Part shown: positions 1 through 11,469 of the stretch, in pieces | Position numbering within the stretch: the stretch's first letter is position 1 | Layout: each line of letters starts with the position of its first letter | Source: Diphasiastrum complanatum | Taxonomy: Eukaryota; Streptophyta; Lycopodiopsida; Lycopodiales; Lycopodiaceae | Direction: 5' to 3' | DNA length: 64,000 nt | Assembly (NCBI GenBank): GCA_029204225.1 | Contig: CM055095.1 | Location: 73,568,753-73,632,752 of the forward strand | Notes under the pieces: model-generated | Databases searched by the model: none | Seen by the model: the letters and a program-made list of their open reading frames with translations, nothing else | Told to the model about the DNA's origin: nothing | Translations under genes and position numbers: made by a program

Positions 1-310
1 TCAGAATCAAACGAATGCCGCATCTTGCCATGATATCTTGACATTGCTCAGACTGGTAAAATGAGTCTACTGGGTCTGCTTTGGTTCGGTAGAATTAAGC
101 TTTTAGTCCACATTCTGCATTATATGGATCAACAGCTTATTCATCTGTGCTTGGTGTTGCTTCTGCATCTGCTTGCTGTTGTTTTTGGACATTTCCTGGA
201 AATGCTGCAAAACAAGTTGTGCAAGGGGGATGCCTAGTCAGGTAGTCTTTTCTTGTATGCTCTCAGTCAGCTGTTGTGTTTGGGCATTTGCTGAAGGCGC
301 TCTAAAATAA
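1..310 (-). pseudogene. Possible gag-like coiled-coil remnant
   Basis: Read on the minus strand from about 305 to 103, with one internal TGA, this gives a glutamine-rich helical stretch (QLVLQHFQEMSKNNSKQMQ followed by KQHQAQMNKLLIHIMQ). Readable sequence may continue with further stops toward position 1. It resembles the N-terminal coiled coil of plant retroelement gag proteins but has no diagnostic motif. I cannot assign a family. Confidence 0.25.
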
Positions 311-880
311 GCTGTGAGGCTACATCCGCAGTAGAAGTCAGTTAGTTAGTCTAGTCTTTGATGCTCTCAATCTGCTCGGTTTTGCTCAGGAGCTCCGCTT
401 TTGACTAGCTTCCTGGTAGCGCACATTTCTGTGCTGCTTTACTAATGGATTAAACCAAATCTATCTCATCGCTCCAGCAATACTTTGCTGCATAGAAATA
501 GACACCACATATGCTAGGATCCACTCCTGCCTGCTTTCTTCATCAAAATGCTACCAAACTAGTTATGCAATGCCTTGAGAAGATCAACCACACCAGCATT
601 GCACAATCTGCTTTTACAGAACAAGCTCACCACAAAGCCATAACCTCGCAAATCCTCCTTCCTCCTCTCTGCTTTTTTTCCCTCCTTCTTGGGCTCCTTC
701 TTCCTTTCTTCCTTTCTTGCTGCTTTATGCTCAGACATACGGTATACAGTCTGGCTTTGTACATACGATATTCCTCACATACGGTGTACTTTTTTGGCAT
801 ACGGTTCTCTTTTCGTACGTACGGAAACGAGTTGGTACGTGTACCGTAATGGGAGCATGTGCAAAGCCTAAAGGCTATTT
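311..880. other. Intergenic, no gene seen
   Basis: No coding similarity on either strand. Short overlapping open frames between 511 and 899 lack motifs. From 733 to 850 the motif CATACGG and close variants recurs about six times at 15-25 base spacing. Confidence 0.4.
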
Positions 881-1430
881 ACTTGCATATACTTTATGAG
901 TGCCTCCCACCCTCATTGGGAGGTATCCCGTGGAGGCGGGGGTGGGGGTCCTCGCATCTTGTGAGCACGGGCCGCACGTATGGCGGTTTGGCCCCGGTGC
1001 CCTCCTGACCACACGTTTTTTTTTTTCCAGACGCCACGTGTTCAGGCAGCCAGTTTATATCCCATAAGCATTTCTGCGAGCAAACTGGGAGGGAATATAT
1101 ACAGAAACCCACCCAGTTGCTTGCATGTGTGTTTGTGTGTGCTCGGCGCCATTTGCCCAGCCTACGGCTACCTGGCGCCACCCGCCATACTCGGCACCAA
1201 CCATGCTACCCGGGACTGCAGCCTAACGCCGCAAGGGCCCGTGACCTGGCGCCGCCCGCCTAAAATCTTCGCGCCCCAAATTTTGGCGGGCACCCCCCTG
1301 AGGACATGCGTCAGGCGCTAGGGGGCATCGGGGCCAAACCCCTTCCACGCGCGGGCTGTGCTCGTAAGCCCCAGCGATGGGGGTGCCTTTCATCTTGGAG
1401 GCAGTGCTCACTTTGGCCCCAGCTTAATCA
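880..1430. other. GC-rich island
   Basis: This is a sharp rise in GC content against AT-rich flanks, with repeated GGCGCC or GCGCC cores near 1146, 1173, 1251 and 1273. It could be a promoter-like island, the GC-rich part of a repeat, or a remnant of a gene edge. No coding or splice structure is convincing. Confidence 0.45.
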
Positions 1431-1603
1431 CAGCCACACATTCTATTTAATTTAAGAATTTAACTTTTTATTCAAATAAACCTACCCAAGAAATTTTGCC
1501 TAGGTTTGTGTGATTGACACGTGCTTCTTTATCCCATAAATATTTTGGAACTGTTACAGGTTTCTTTCAGATATTTATATATATTAGAATCATACATTTT
1601 CTT

Positions 1604-2870
1604 TTAAAATGTGTGTGCATTTGGTGGAATCAAGATCCACTTGCTTGCCTTTGTAGGCTTGGATCTCTCTCTCAAAGATCTCCTAGGTGAGAAAATCCGA
1701 GGAGACTCCTTCTCAAATCTCGACCCCAATACATCTTGATTGCCTTCAATAGTTATGATTGGTGATGCATCTTGAGATGACTTGATCTCGGCCCCTTCCA
1801 ATGTTGGATGTTGATCTTCATGAAATATGACATCTCTACTTTCAATCACTCCTGAAGTAGAGAGTACAAAGACTCTATAGGCCTTCTTGGTGGACGAGTA
1901 TCCAACCATGATCCCTTTGCATGAGCTTGGATCATCCTTCTTCCTTGTTTCCCAGGGAATATGTGCAAAGCAAACACTTCCAAAGACTCTAAGGTGATCA
2001 ACCTTAGGCTTTTTCTTGAATTAGACTTCATATGGTGACTTTCCTCCAAGATGAAGGTGAAGGAGCCTATTACATAAATAGTTGGCACAATTGATGGCCT
2101 CTCCCCAAAAGTCCTTTGGCAAAGATGCTTCAATCCTCAAGGCTTTGGCACATTCACACAAGGATCTATTCTTCCTCTCGGCCACCCCATTTTGAGAACA
2201 AGAGAACTCCCTTTTGATGCCTTCTTGCTCACAATAGTCATGGACTTTGTTGGAGATATACTCTCCACCTCCATCACTCCTCAAAGCTTTGATCTTCAAT
2301 GAGAATTGCTTCTCAACATATGCTTTGAATAAGAGGAAATAATTATATACAGTGGATTTTGAAGAAAGAAGATATAACCATGTGTATCTTGTGTGATCAT
2401 CAATAAAGTCACAAAACAAGTGGCTCCTCCCTTGCTTGTGCTTGATGAGAAATGTACATCCGAGTGGATCAACTCCAAAGGATGTGTACTCTTGATGGAA
2501 GATCTTGTATATGGCTTCTTGTGTGATTTTGCAATAGCACAAGCCTCACATGGCTTGATCTCCTTGGAAAGTGTCTTTGGCAAGCCAATAGCTTTGGCTT
2601 CTATGGATTTGTAATTGGGATGTCCCAATCTCCTATGCTATAACTCCTCCTTGGAAAGCTTGGTCACATAAGTAACATCACAAGAATTTGCACTTTCTCT
2701 TGGATCCAATTGTATATGCCTCCAAATCTAGATCCATGTGCAAAAATCTCATCATCCTTCTTGATCACACAAGTGTCAATATGGAATTTCACATCAAGGC
2801 CACTATCAAGAAGTTGGCCAACACTTATGAGGATCTTTGTAAGCTTTGTAAACAAAAAGAACCTTGTGAA
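1604..2870 (-). mobile_element. Ty1/copia fragment: pre-integrase and integrase
   Basis: Minus-strand pieces in order: GAG-pre-integrase (ILISVGQLLDSGLDVKFHID near 2810, MGHPNYKSIEAKAIGL near 2620, CEACAIAKSHK) and integrase (FCDFIDDHTRYTWLYLL, LRSDGGGEYIS, NGVAERKNRSL, LPKDFWGEAINCANYLCNRL). The post-integrase linker follows (VFVLSTSGVIESRDVIFHED). It is split by at least three frame changes and ends before reverse transcriptase. No LTR or primer site is attached. It is related to the copia at 18.9-21.2 kb, which carries the same CANYxxxNRL block. Confidence 0.88.
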
Positions 2871-2894
2871 GAGAGAGAATTTTAGAAGATGCAA

Positions 2895-3700
2895 TCTGCA
2901 ATTTGTTCAAGAGAAAGAAATTCAAGAATAAGGGAGGAGTACAAGTAAAACAACGAGAGGATAAAAAGATATAACATGACAAAAACAAATGTATACTTTT
3001 ATAATCGTAAAGCTGATGGTGAACATAAAACAACCACTCGCACTCCTCCATTATCCGAGGAAAAAAGAGAAAAGAAAAAACATGGCAACAAACACTGAAC
3101 GGAGCATCAACTCCTTTATTGAAAAGAATATCAAAGAGACCTAGGGTAGCTCGGAACAAAGAAAATATGGTAGCAAAATTACAAAATGAGATAACTAATC
3201 TCAAAAGAGAAAAAGATTTATCCCAAGAGATAATAAGCGGTTAAAGGAAGAAAATGCATATCTAAAAACAAGAAATTAGAAAATCTTCCAACCTCAAAGG
3301 ATTTAAATCTATTTTATAATACTCTAAAAAGGAAATGAGCTCTCTAAGCCCCCCTAAAAAGCTTTCATTTGAGAGTTATATCTCAATGATGTAAATTCCA
3401 AAAGGTGGGGATGGGCTTCAGGCGATTTTTCTCTCTCATCCGTGTGCACATTTTCTCAAATTTTCTCCATGTCATTTTATGTTTGTTTGCAATTTTTGTG
3501 ACAGAAAAGATTGATAAGAACAAATGAATCTAGTGATGATTAAAATAGTTAATGCATACACATAAATTATTAAAAGTAGCTATACAGTCAATTCTTTGAC
3601 ACATTAAGTAATTTAAAGTGTTATAACAAATATTCTTGTGAGGGTTTTAATAAATAAGATATTGTTATTGTGGCTTTTTTAACAATGAAATATCAATATG
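2895..3700 (+). other. AT-rich segment with a short coiled-coil-like reading
   Basis: There is no confident gene. Around 3095-3230 the plus strand reads PLLKRISKRPRVARNKEN and then LQNEITNLKREKDLSQEI before a stop. This is charged and helical like a gag or pararetrovirus-type coiled coil, but has no diagnostic motif. The rest is AT-rich. Confidence 0.25.
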
Positions 3701-3772
3701 ACACATTGTAGTGGGTTTATTTCCTATCCTATCCTCAACCCAAGATCCAGCACTCAAGCATTAAGGAGATAT

Positions 3773-4446
3773 CAGCTGATAGATCATTGCTTACCAAAAT
3801 GGCTATCAAAAACTATGTTGAATAATGCCTACAGAATAATACTTAATCTGATCAAGGTGTTGACTCCATCGTGGATTCTTATTGGTGATTGGATGTTAGT
3901 TAATCAGTACATTGAAAGCATGACATTAATCTACTTAATTTACGATCCGTCCTATAGTAAGTAGGCGTCATTCTATCCTTAAATGTATGTACAAAGTAGA
4001 CGAACTATCAATGTACGTGGGTCGGATTTCTGAGTTGACAGTATCAAAAATTTACACTATATCGGAAAATATACATTGACTCAAAAATATACAATGACTC
4101 AAAAAATTTAGACCCGATTTGATTCAATCAAGGGTCACAAACAGACTCGGACAAAACCACCTCGATCCAATTCAATCCAGGGTTGAACAGGCCCGGACAA
4201 AACCACCTCGATCCGATCTGATTTAGGGTCAGATACTCCCAGAAAATAACAACTTGATCCGATTCGATCTAGGGTCAGAAAATCTCCCTTTGCTAAGATT
4301 GACATTGGGTCGAAAAAATCTAATCCTGAATTTCGATCTTCTGTTTAAAAATTCAAGTCTTTCTCTTCTTCTTTTTTAAGAATAAATATAGACAGGTGTC
4401 AAGATGCTTATTACCTAATGGATTTGGGCATAAAATCCAACACTCC
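3773..4446 (-). repeat. Degraded copia LTR (3' LTR of a minus-strand element)
   Basis: Read on the minus strand, a purine-rich tract (TAAGAGGGAG, about 4447-4456) is followed by TGTTGGATTTTATGCCC, as at the start of a 3' LTR. Positions 3773-4065 repeat almost exactly at 5872-6165, in the place expected for the partner LTR. Inside, 4110-4290 holds about four degenerate copies of a unit around GATCCRATYYRATYYAGGGT. The LTR end is lost on the left. Confidence 0.55.
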
Positions 4447-4514
4447 CTCTTAATGTGGATCTTGAAAACTTTTGATCTTCAGATTTAGCAGATTGTTAAA
4501 TTTGAGATGGTGCC

Positions 4515-4760
4515 ATGAAAAATGGACTAACTACAAAAACTGTACCATGGGAATCGAAACTAATACTATTCTGCAAAAAAAGAAACTCCGGCCATTCGGG
4601 AGAAAGTTTTCTCAGGGCAAGTGATCCTTCAATACTGCTCCACAACAAAATGGTCGCAGACATCTTCACCAACGCGCTTTCCAAAATCAAGCACCAGAAG
4701 TTCTTCAACATGTTGAACCTGACGAAGATACCAAGGCACCAACCGTGACCTTAAGGGGGA
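4515..4760 (+). mobile_element. Copia RNase H C-terminus and polypurine tract
   Basis: The plus strand reads LLHNKMVADIFTNALSKIKH then QKFFNML, the conserved end of copia RNase H ('ADIFTKxLxxxxF'). The tract AAGGGGGA follows at about 4753, where a 3' LTR would begin (TATTGGAAATTAAG). It lies opposite in strand to the surrounding minus-strand element, so it is a separate nested or inverted piece. Confidence 0.7.
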
Positions 4761-5159
4761 CTATTGGAAATTAAGCCCACAATTGCCTCCTTGGTGAATG
4801 ACTAATTTCTATTTCATGATTCTTCCTACATGTTTATTGATCATTGATCTAGGGTCAGGTGAAACCAACTTTGGTTCTACATCTCCTCATCTAATACCTG
4901 TAGGAATCACAAACTTAGATAGCTAATTTATAGAGTGATGATTATGAAGGAATCCAATACAGACGTGAAATAGACATTCAAGTCTGCCAAGTTTGGAATA
5001 AAACCATTTTCGATTAGAAATACATTAATTTTCTGAAACCAAGCTCTTGGTGACTATTTTAGACCATACTTAGCCTTGTGGATTTTGCACACTAGGTGCT
5101 CCTTACCCTTCAGCTCATATCCCTATGGCTGTGACATATAAATCTCCTTCGTTGAGGTT

Positions 5160-5565
5160 CTAACTCCTTGTGAGATGGCTCGAAATACTGTCTGCATCAA
5201 ACATTCTCAAAGTGAAAAACTTTTTCCTCAAATGAAGTTTGGAAATGACATCCCTAATATCATAGAGGGTTGCTAGGATGTCCCATGCATTCTTAGCAAG
5301 CTGAGCAGATCGAATGTGATTGATTTGGGAGTCTTTGATGTTTAGTGTGCTTATGTCCCCATTTGGTGATACTAGCCACATCAGCCTCTGGTTTGACTTC
5401 TGTGCCATCAACGATGTCCCACGGTTCTTTGGCAAGTAGAACTACTTTCATCTTGAACTTCCAGAGATGGTAGTTCTCTTCGTTGATTTTGTCAGTCAGA
5501 GATGAACTAGAAGATGGATCTATTCTGGCGTAGAGAGCGAGATCGTTGGTAAAAACAATGATATC
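5160..5565 (-). pseudogene. Copia gag (UBN2-type) fragment
   Basis: The minus strand reads INEENYHLWKFKMKVVLLAK then EPWDIVDGTE, and after a frame change SQINHIRSAQLAKNAWDILA then TLYD. This is the N-terminal half of a copia gag polyprotein, with its usual 'NYxxWKxxM' opening. It sits between its primer-binding site (5669) and unrelated sequence, so the rest of the element is lost. Confidence 0.75.
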
Positions 5566-5651
5566 GAGAAACTATTGGCTGCGCACTTGCTGAAATGATG
5601 TCTTGGTAGAAACAAGACTGATAACCCGCAATAGAAATGCAGATTACTGAA

Positions 5652-5669
5652 CCACCAGCTCTGATACCA
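5652..5669 (-). promoter_or_regulatory. Copia primer-binding site (initiator Met tRNA)
   Basis: On the minus strand this reads TGGTATCAGAGCTGGTGG, complementary to the 3' end of plant initiator-Met tRNA, as in most copia elements. It directly follows the LTR end (ATTTCTAATA) and precedes the gag fragment above. Confidence 0.8.
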
Positions 5670-6165
5670 TATTAGAAATCAGTGGAATAGCAACGGAAGT
5701 GGAAAACGCAGATGGTGTGGATCGGAAGTGCATCAATTAGTAGCAATGTACTCAATATGAATGAATGGTAGCAATGCACAATAGAATGGTGTAAACAAAA
5801 ACTTGGCACTCTGATAGATTGGAAATTGAGTACAAGTGTGCACGAAGCAGTTAGTGCAAAAATAGACTTCAGCTGATAGATCGTTGCTTACCAAAATGAC
5901 TATCAAAAACTATGTTGAATAATGCCTACAGAACAATGCTTAATCTAATTAGAGGGCTGACTCCATTGTGGATTCTTATTGATGATTGGATGTCACTTGA
6001 TCAGTACATTGAAAGCATGACATTAATCTACTTAATTTACTAGATCCGTCCTATAGTAGGTAGTCGCCATTCTATTCTTAAATGTATGTACAAAGTAGAC
6101 GAACTATCAACGTCACGAGGTGGGTCGGATTTTGAGTTGACAGTATCAAAAATTTACACTGTATT
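5670..6165 (-). repeat. Degraded copia LTR (5' LTR of the minus-strand element)
   Basis: It adjoins the primer site at 5669. Its distal part, 5872-6165, duplicates 3773-4065 at high identity, including the block around TACAAAGTAGACGAACTATC. The right end is cut near 6165, where unrelated sequence begins. Confidence 0.55.
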
Positions 6166-6942
6166 GGATGAAAAAACAATTTGTTTCGAGCCACAAAGCT
6201 TTGCTAGCTTTAGCGCTCAAGTCCACAGAAATGCAAGGGAGCTACCCAGACACGAAGACCAAAGCTTCAAGGATTGAAGACCCGAGGACGACGATCAAAC
6301 ATTCTTTGACTGAAGGATACTCGAACGCGAAGAAGAAATGTTCTAGACCTAGAAAGGCCCAACGACGAGGACAAAAGACGAAGAAGACACAAGGATCGGA
6401 AGGTGGTGGATCTTCACACTTCAAAGTACAAGGAGGACGTCACCCCCCCCCCCCCCCCGCCCCCCAACGGACAATCTGGATATCGTTAAGACGTGCTTAA
6501 TCAGCCGTTCTTGTAATCTCAGATCAGATTAAACCTTCTTCTCTCTATCCATCTATATAAACAGATTGAGAATGAGGGAACAAGTTGAACATCCATTTGA
6601 TTGAACATCATTGATTTCCAAGAAGTCCACTAGTAAAAAAGATGAACATATATAGTTCGTGAGAGAGTTAGTGCCTCTTACGTCAACACGCTGTGTGGGT
6701 TTTGTCACAACAGCGCTCAAGAAATTCACTGTTAATACAGTAGATGTCATTTTGATGATTTTCTTATCTTAAATGTTATTGAATGTCTTATTTTTAAATT
6801 GATATATGTTTGTAAGCAACTATTTTTATCCTTATTCCGCATACTAGTTTCATCTTGTTGAATGCACAAACAAATTCTAAAGTAGATCAGCAAGACCATC
6901 AGACAGAATTCAACTCACATCAGGGCTTCAAATTTGGAACAG
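6166..6942 (+). repeat. Copia LTR region (5' LTR of next element)
   Basis: The segment immediately before the primer site at 6943 has LTR features: a TATA-like box (CTATATAAACAG, about 6553), CT-rich sequence and an AACAG end. A homopolymer run (C16-G-C6) lies at 6443-6465. The left boundary is not defined. Confidence 0.5.
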
Positions 6943-6960
6943 TGGTATCAGAGCTTTGAC
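6943..6960 (+). promoter_or_regulatory. Copia primer-binding site
   Basis: TGGTATCAGAGCTTTGAC, complementary to initiator-Met tRNA, directly after the LTR and 152 bases before the gag start codon. Confidence 0.85.
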
Positions 6961-7111
6961 ATTCCGGACACACGGAATTCATTTTCTTTTAGTGGTCTCA
7001 AAGCCACAGGCTCATCTCCGAGAGCTGATATAGCTTAAGAGCTATCAGATCCAGGAGACAAGCATTCGAAACAAGAGACCAAGAAAAAAGACTGAAGAAC
7101 AGTTCACAACA

Positions 7112-7960
7112 ATGGCATCAATAAGCAGCATGCAGTGGAAGATCTACACAATTCTCAACTCAGTAGGGTCCAACTTCCTAGAATGGAAGTTGAAGACCTC
7201 TCTCATACTAAAGGGAGAAGGGCTATTTCCCTGGGTAGATGGCACCGAAGAAATGCCTACAACCACCGGGAAAGAGCTACGAGAATGGAGAGAAAAGAAC
7301 GACAAGACTGTAGCCTTGTTGTCATCATCCATCGAAGATAGCCTAACGCTTGACCTCACAACACTCTCTAATGCAAGAGAGATGTGGGATACATTGCTTA
7401 CTAGATTTCTGACAGATAATGTTTCTTGAAGATCAATTGACAACCTGCGATGGGATGGCAGAGACCTCACCTCCTTTATCAAAAAGATGAAGGATCTGTT
7501 CCTTTCATTACACAACGTCGGAACAGAGAATGCATTATCAGCAGAGAAATAGCTCACCTACTTGTTACGAGCTTTACCAAGATCTTTTCATACAACCCGG
7601 ACGTTGCTTGCAAAGGATCCAGCTATGACACTCGAAAAGGCAGTGATCGAGATTTGAGAAGAAGTCAAAACTCGTGAGCACCTTGATCACAAGGATGCTT
7701 CTGACCAAGCTCTCTACAGCAACAAAGAGAAGCCCAAGAAGCAGTTCAAGCCTAAGAGGGAGTCAGGTAGGATCAAGATCATCAAACAGAGGGAGCCATC
7801 AAAGGCAGATGGAAGAACAAAGAAAAGCCAAGGCATCAGAATGGTGACAAGAAGGTATGCGAGAGATGCAAATGCGAAGGACATACTCGAATCGTGTTGG
7901 CTAAATCTGAAGATCGAGCATATCCACTGTCACAAGAAGGGTCATGCATCCATGGACTGC
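7112..7960 (+). pseudogene. Copia gag
   Basis: This starts at ATG 7112 (MASISSMQWKIYTILN). The gag core GSNFLEWKLKTSLILKGEGL is followed by KELREWREKNDKTVALL. The first frame stops at a TGA (7427-7429). Reading continues with stops or frame changes to a zinc knuckle region near 7920-7970 (CHKKGHASMDC). It is closely related to the gag at 11.6 kb, which helps place the mutated codons. Confidence 0.85.
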
Positions 7961-8039
7961 TACCAGAACCCAAGGAACAAGTAGCCTCAAGGCAAACAGG
8001 AGAACAATAATAGTTCATCCTAAGTCGAAGAGCCAGAAA

Positions 8040-8600
8040 GCTCAAAGATGGGCGAAGAAAGGTCGAACAACGGAAATTCGACAACCTATCTATGTACAGA
8101 CGTGTGTGCAACATCAACATCTGACACACAAGAAGTAATTCTTGATCTAGGAGCTACCTCACACTTCATTACATTAAGACGGATAATGTCTGACTTTTGG
8201 AGTGTGGATACATCAAGATTGATAGTTCTTGGAGACGGATTGAAACATCAAGTGAATGGTATTGGTTCGTTGTGGCTCAACACAAATGGTAGAGACAGAC
8301 GACTAGAAGGTGTTCTCTTCATACCCACACTATAGCAAGGCTTGTTATCAGTCGCAAGAATAGCAGACACTGGGATGCGTGTGACATTTTTGAACGAAAC
8401 ATGCAATGTCATTGATGCCAGCATCAGTACGCTAATCACACAAGGTAGACAAAAGGGCAAGTTGTATCATTTGAGGGTACGCCTACCAACAGATCAAGCA
8501 CATCAAGCCCATGACTCTATAGATGTTCTATGGCACAAGAGACTTTGCCACATGAACTCAATGACATTGTATCAAGCAAGCCAGCTATCACAGGGGTAAG
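8040..8600 (+). pseudogene. Copia protease and GAG-pre-integrase
   Basis: The protease site reads ILDLGATSHF (about 8138). The usual Asp-Ser-Gly-Ala is changed to Asp-Leu-Gly-Ala, so it is likely inactive. Downstream are LLSVARIADTGMRVTFL and the pre-integrase motif LWHKRLCHMNSMTLYQAS. A TAG at 8333 replaces a Gln codon of the motif 'PTLxxGLLSV'. Confidence 0.85.
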
Positions 8601-8689
8601 CATCACGAATGCAACCAGTTCAACAACTTGTGATGCATGCATGAAGGGGAAGATCCCGAACGCCTTTCACCAGAGACTCCTATAGAACA

Positions 8690-9480
8690 ACAAAGATTCT
8701 GGAGCTGGTATATTTGGACATCTGTGGACCTTTTGATGTGATCTCAGTAGGAGGCTCGAAGTACTACATCACCTTCATTGATGACTACAACAAGTTTGCG
8801 CGAATCTACTTCATTCACAATAAATTAGATGCCTTGACAGGTTCACAGAATACTTGAATTGGACAGAAAGATGCACAAGAAACAAGGTGAAACAGATCAG
8901 AACTGATTGTGGTGGAGAATATAACGCAAACCGCTTCACTGACTTCTACAATGATCGAGGAATTCTTCATAGAAGGACTGCATCCTACACACCACAACAC
9001 AACGGCATGGTTGAGAGAAAGAACATGACACTCATGGAAGCCACAAGGTGAATGATGGCCTATTCAAAGGCACCAAGAGTGCTATGGGTTGTAGTAGCTA
9101 CAACTGCCTATATCTAGAACATGATAGACAAATCAGGTGTTCCTCACACGACACCACACGAACTATGGTGGGGTAGAAAGCCCAATCTAACACATGTTCG
9201 CATTTTTGGCTTTGCAGCTTATGCACATATTCTTGATAAGCTTTGAAAGAAGCTTGATGAGAAAGTCGAATTGGGATATCTCATCGGGTATGACAATCAT
9301 TCGTCATACTACATGATCTACATGCCAGAAACAAATCTAGTGAAGATTGTGAGAGACGTCAAGTTTGATGAGACCAGAACAATGGCCGACAATGATTCTG
9401 CTAGTTCTAAAGTCCTAGAAAAGTAGTACTATGACCTGCCAACCATGACAGAGGGAGCAGAACCCGAACACTCAAACGAA
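8690..9480 (+). pseudogene. Copia integrase
   Basis: Integrase core pieces in order: GAGIFGHLWTF-like start, YYITFIDDYNKFARIYF (about 8761), IRTDCGGEYNANRFTDFYND (about 8898), and TASYTPQHNGMVERKNMTLM (about 8980). Further on are WVVVATTAYI and PHELWWGRKPNLTHVRIFGF. Internal TGA and TAG codons interrupt it, at positions where relatives have Arg or Gln. Confidence 0.85.
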
Positions 9481-9503
9481 GATGTTCAAACTCCACATCA
9501 ACT

Positions 9504-10530
9504 GTGAGCGAGGAGTCAGATGAAAAAAGGACTGCAAGCCTACCTGCATCTACAACTCCTGTAAACCGAGATGGTTCCGGACTTAGTCGAAGAGACAAAA
9601 GCAAGAGCATTGCAATACTTGAAGAATCTCCTAGGAGATCAACCAGAGAAAGGAGAGCACCAACAAGATTTGTGCTAGACAGCTCGGCTTCAACATCCGA
9701 AGATTTTTGTAGATTCAGTGGCGAACCACAAACATTCAAGAAAGCCATCGACAGTCCAGACAAGGACAAATGGATCCAAGCCATGAATGAAAAAATTGAA
9801 TCCATGAAGAAGAATGAGGTATGGACACTACAACCAATGCCAGACAAAAGCAAAAGACTGTGTAGTGGAATTGGGTTTACAAGCTCAAGTATGGACCGAA
9901 TGGAGATGTTTCAAGATACAAGGCCAGACTTGTAACAAAGGGATTTTCTCAGAAATACGACATCGACTACACTGAGACTTTCTCTCCAGTGGTGAAACAT
10001 GCGTCCTTACGCCTACTATCTACATATGCAACTGCATACGACCTCAAGATTCACATTGTCGATGAGAAAACATCATTCCTACATGGCGAGCTAGACAAAG
10101 AAGTCTACATGGATCAACCTCCAGGTTATATCTCCAACTCACTTCCTACCTATGCATGCCGAATGCACAGAGGTATCTATGGTCTAAAGCAATCCGCACG
10201 ACAATGGTATAAGAATAAAGATCATACCCTGAGATCCTTGGGATTCGAGCCATTGATGGCTGATTCCAATGTTTATATAAGAATCACAAACGAGGAGATC
10301 ATCATTGTTGTCGTGTATGTGGACGACACCCTGATACTATGTAGAAGCGAGAGATGATTGCAGGAATGAAGAGTGAGATCTCGAAACATTTTGAGATAAC
10401 AGACCTAGGAAAAGCCAAATGTTATCTAGGCTTGCAAATCGACCGTGACTATGACGAAGGAAAGTTATACCTTCATCAGTCAAGATACACCCAAAAAATC
10501 ATTGATGATTTCGGGATGATGTAGAACAAC
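9504..10530 (+). pseudogene. Copia reverse transcriptase, truncated
   Basis: The linker RRSTRERRAPTRF leads to KWIQAMNEKIESMKKNEVWT, then FSPVVKHASLRLLSTYATAY, EVYMDQPPGYI, GIYGLKQSARQWY and the catalytic motif YVDD at 10316-10327. After a frameshift near 10355 it continues SEISKHFEITDLGKAKCYLG to about 10524. RNase H and the 3' LTR are missing, and another element's LTR follows. It is non-functional. Confidence 0.88.
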
Positions 10531-10549
10531 GGATCAGACAGATCTTGAT

Positions 10550-11469
10550 TCTACTAACAAAGCACGCATTTTACTTGACAAAGTTTAAGAAACAAACGCG
10601 AACACGAAACATTTCTATTCGTGATCAACCTCAAAGGATTTGTGAACTTTGTCTTGCAGTCAACTCGAAAGATTCACGAAACAGTTACTTGTAGAAGCTC
10701 TTGGTTTTCTTGTTGAAGCTCGAAAGATTTGCGAACAAAATCTTGTCGCAAAATATTTTGTTTCATGTTCAAACCTCAGATGTCACGAAATTGTCGCGAA
10801 CAATTCGCGAAATCTTCTGGACTAGTCTTCAAGCTCACCTGTCGCAAACTTGTCACGAACAGTTCGCAAAATATTCTAGATTTCTTCTTCAAGAAAGTTG
10901 TCATCTGTCGCGAACAATTCGCAAAAGATGAAAATATCGTAAAGAGACAAGTGTCGCAAAAAATTTGCGAAACACGAAGCTGAGACAAAGAGATGGACTG
11001 TCGCGAATAGAATTTATTCGACCTTGGAAACAAAGCATCTATTTGGATATCAACCGTCGTAAACGGTTAGATATCTACTGTTACAACATTGAAAGGCCAA
11101 AGACCTATAAATAAAAGGCAAAAAGACTTGTCCTATACCAATATAAATACATGTGCACTACTCGTTGTAACTCACTCACTAATTCAGAGACACAACAATG
11201 AGATAAGACATCAAGAGATGTATATTGATGAATCAAACTCAGAGTTATAAAAATTTGTTTTTGATCAATAGTTTCTTATTGTCTAATTTGTCTTAAGTTG
11301 TCTCTTACTTCCGCATATTATTTTTGCATGCGTATTCAATCAAGGCAAACACTGTTCTATTAGTATATAGATCAGAAACGGACCCGATTGAAGACACCGA
11401 TATTAGTTTGATTTATTCAAACTTTCATCGTGTTCTCTGTGGAAGAATAATTACTATTTTTTTCTTCAA
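10550..11469 (+). repeat. Copia LTR region with CG dyad repeats
   Basis: This is inferred to be the 5' LTR of the next copia because it ends at the primer site 11470. TATA-like boxes lie near 11105 and 11139. Its upstream half carries about three units of roughly 55-59 bases, at 10793, 10852 and 10907. Each is centred on a near-palindrome, GTCGCGAACAATTCGCGAA. The left boundary is uncertain. Confidence 0.55.

Noticed and set aside
511-899. Overlapping open frames of 60-112 codons
   Set aside because: No motif, no splice context, three frames open over the same simple sequence; most likely chance.
894-1411. Open frames in the GC-rich island
   Set aside because: GC-rich DNA keeps several frames open at once; no recognisable domain in any of them.
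3090-3330. Possible endogenous pararetrovirus fragment
   Set aside because: Only a short charged helical stretch; no RT, movement-protein or zinc-finger motif to support a viral origin.
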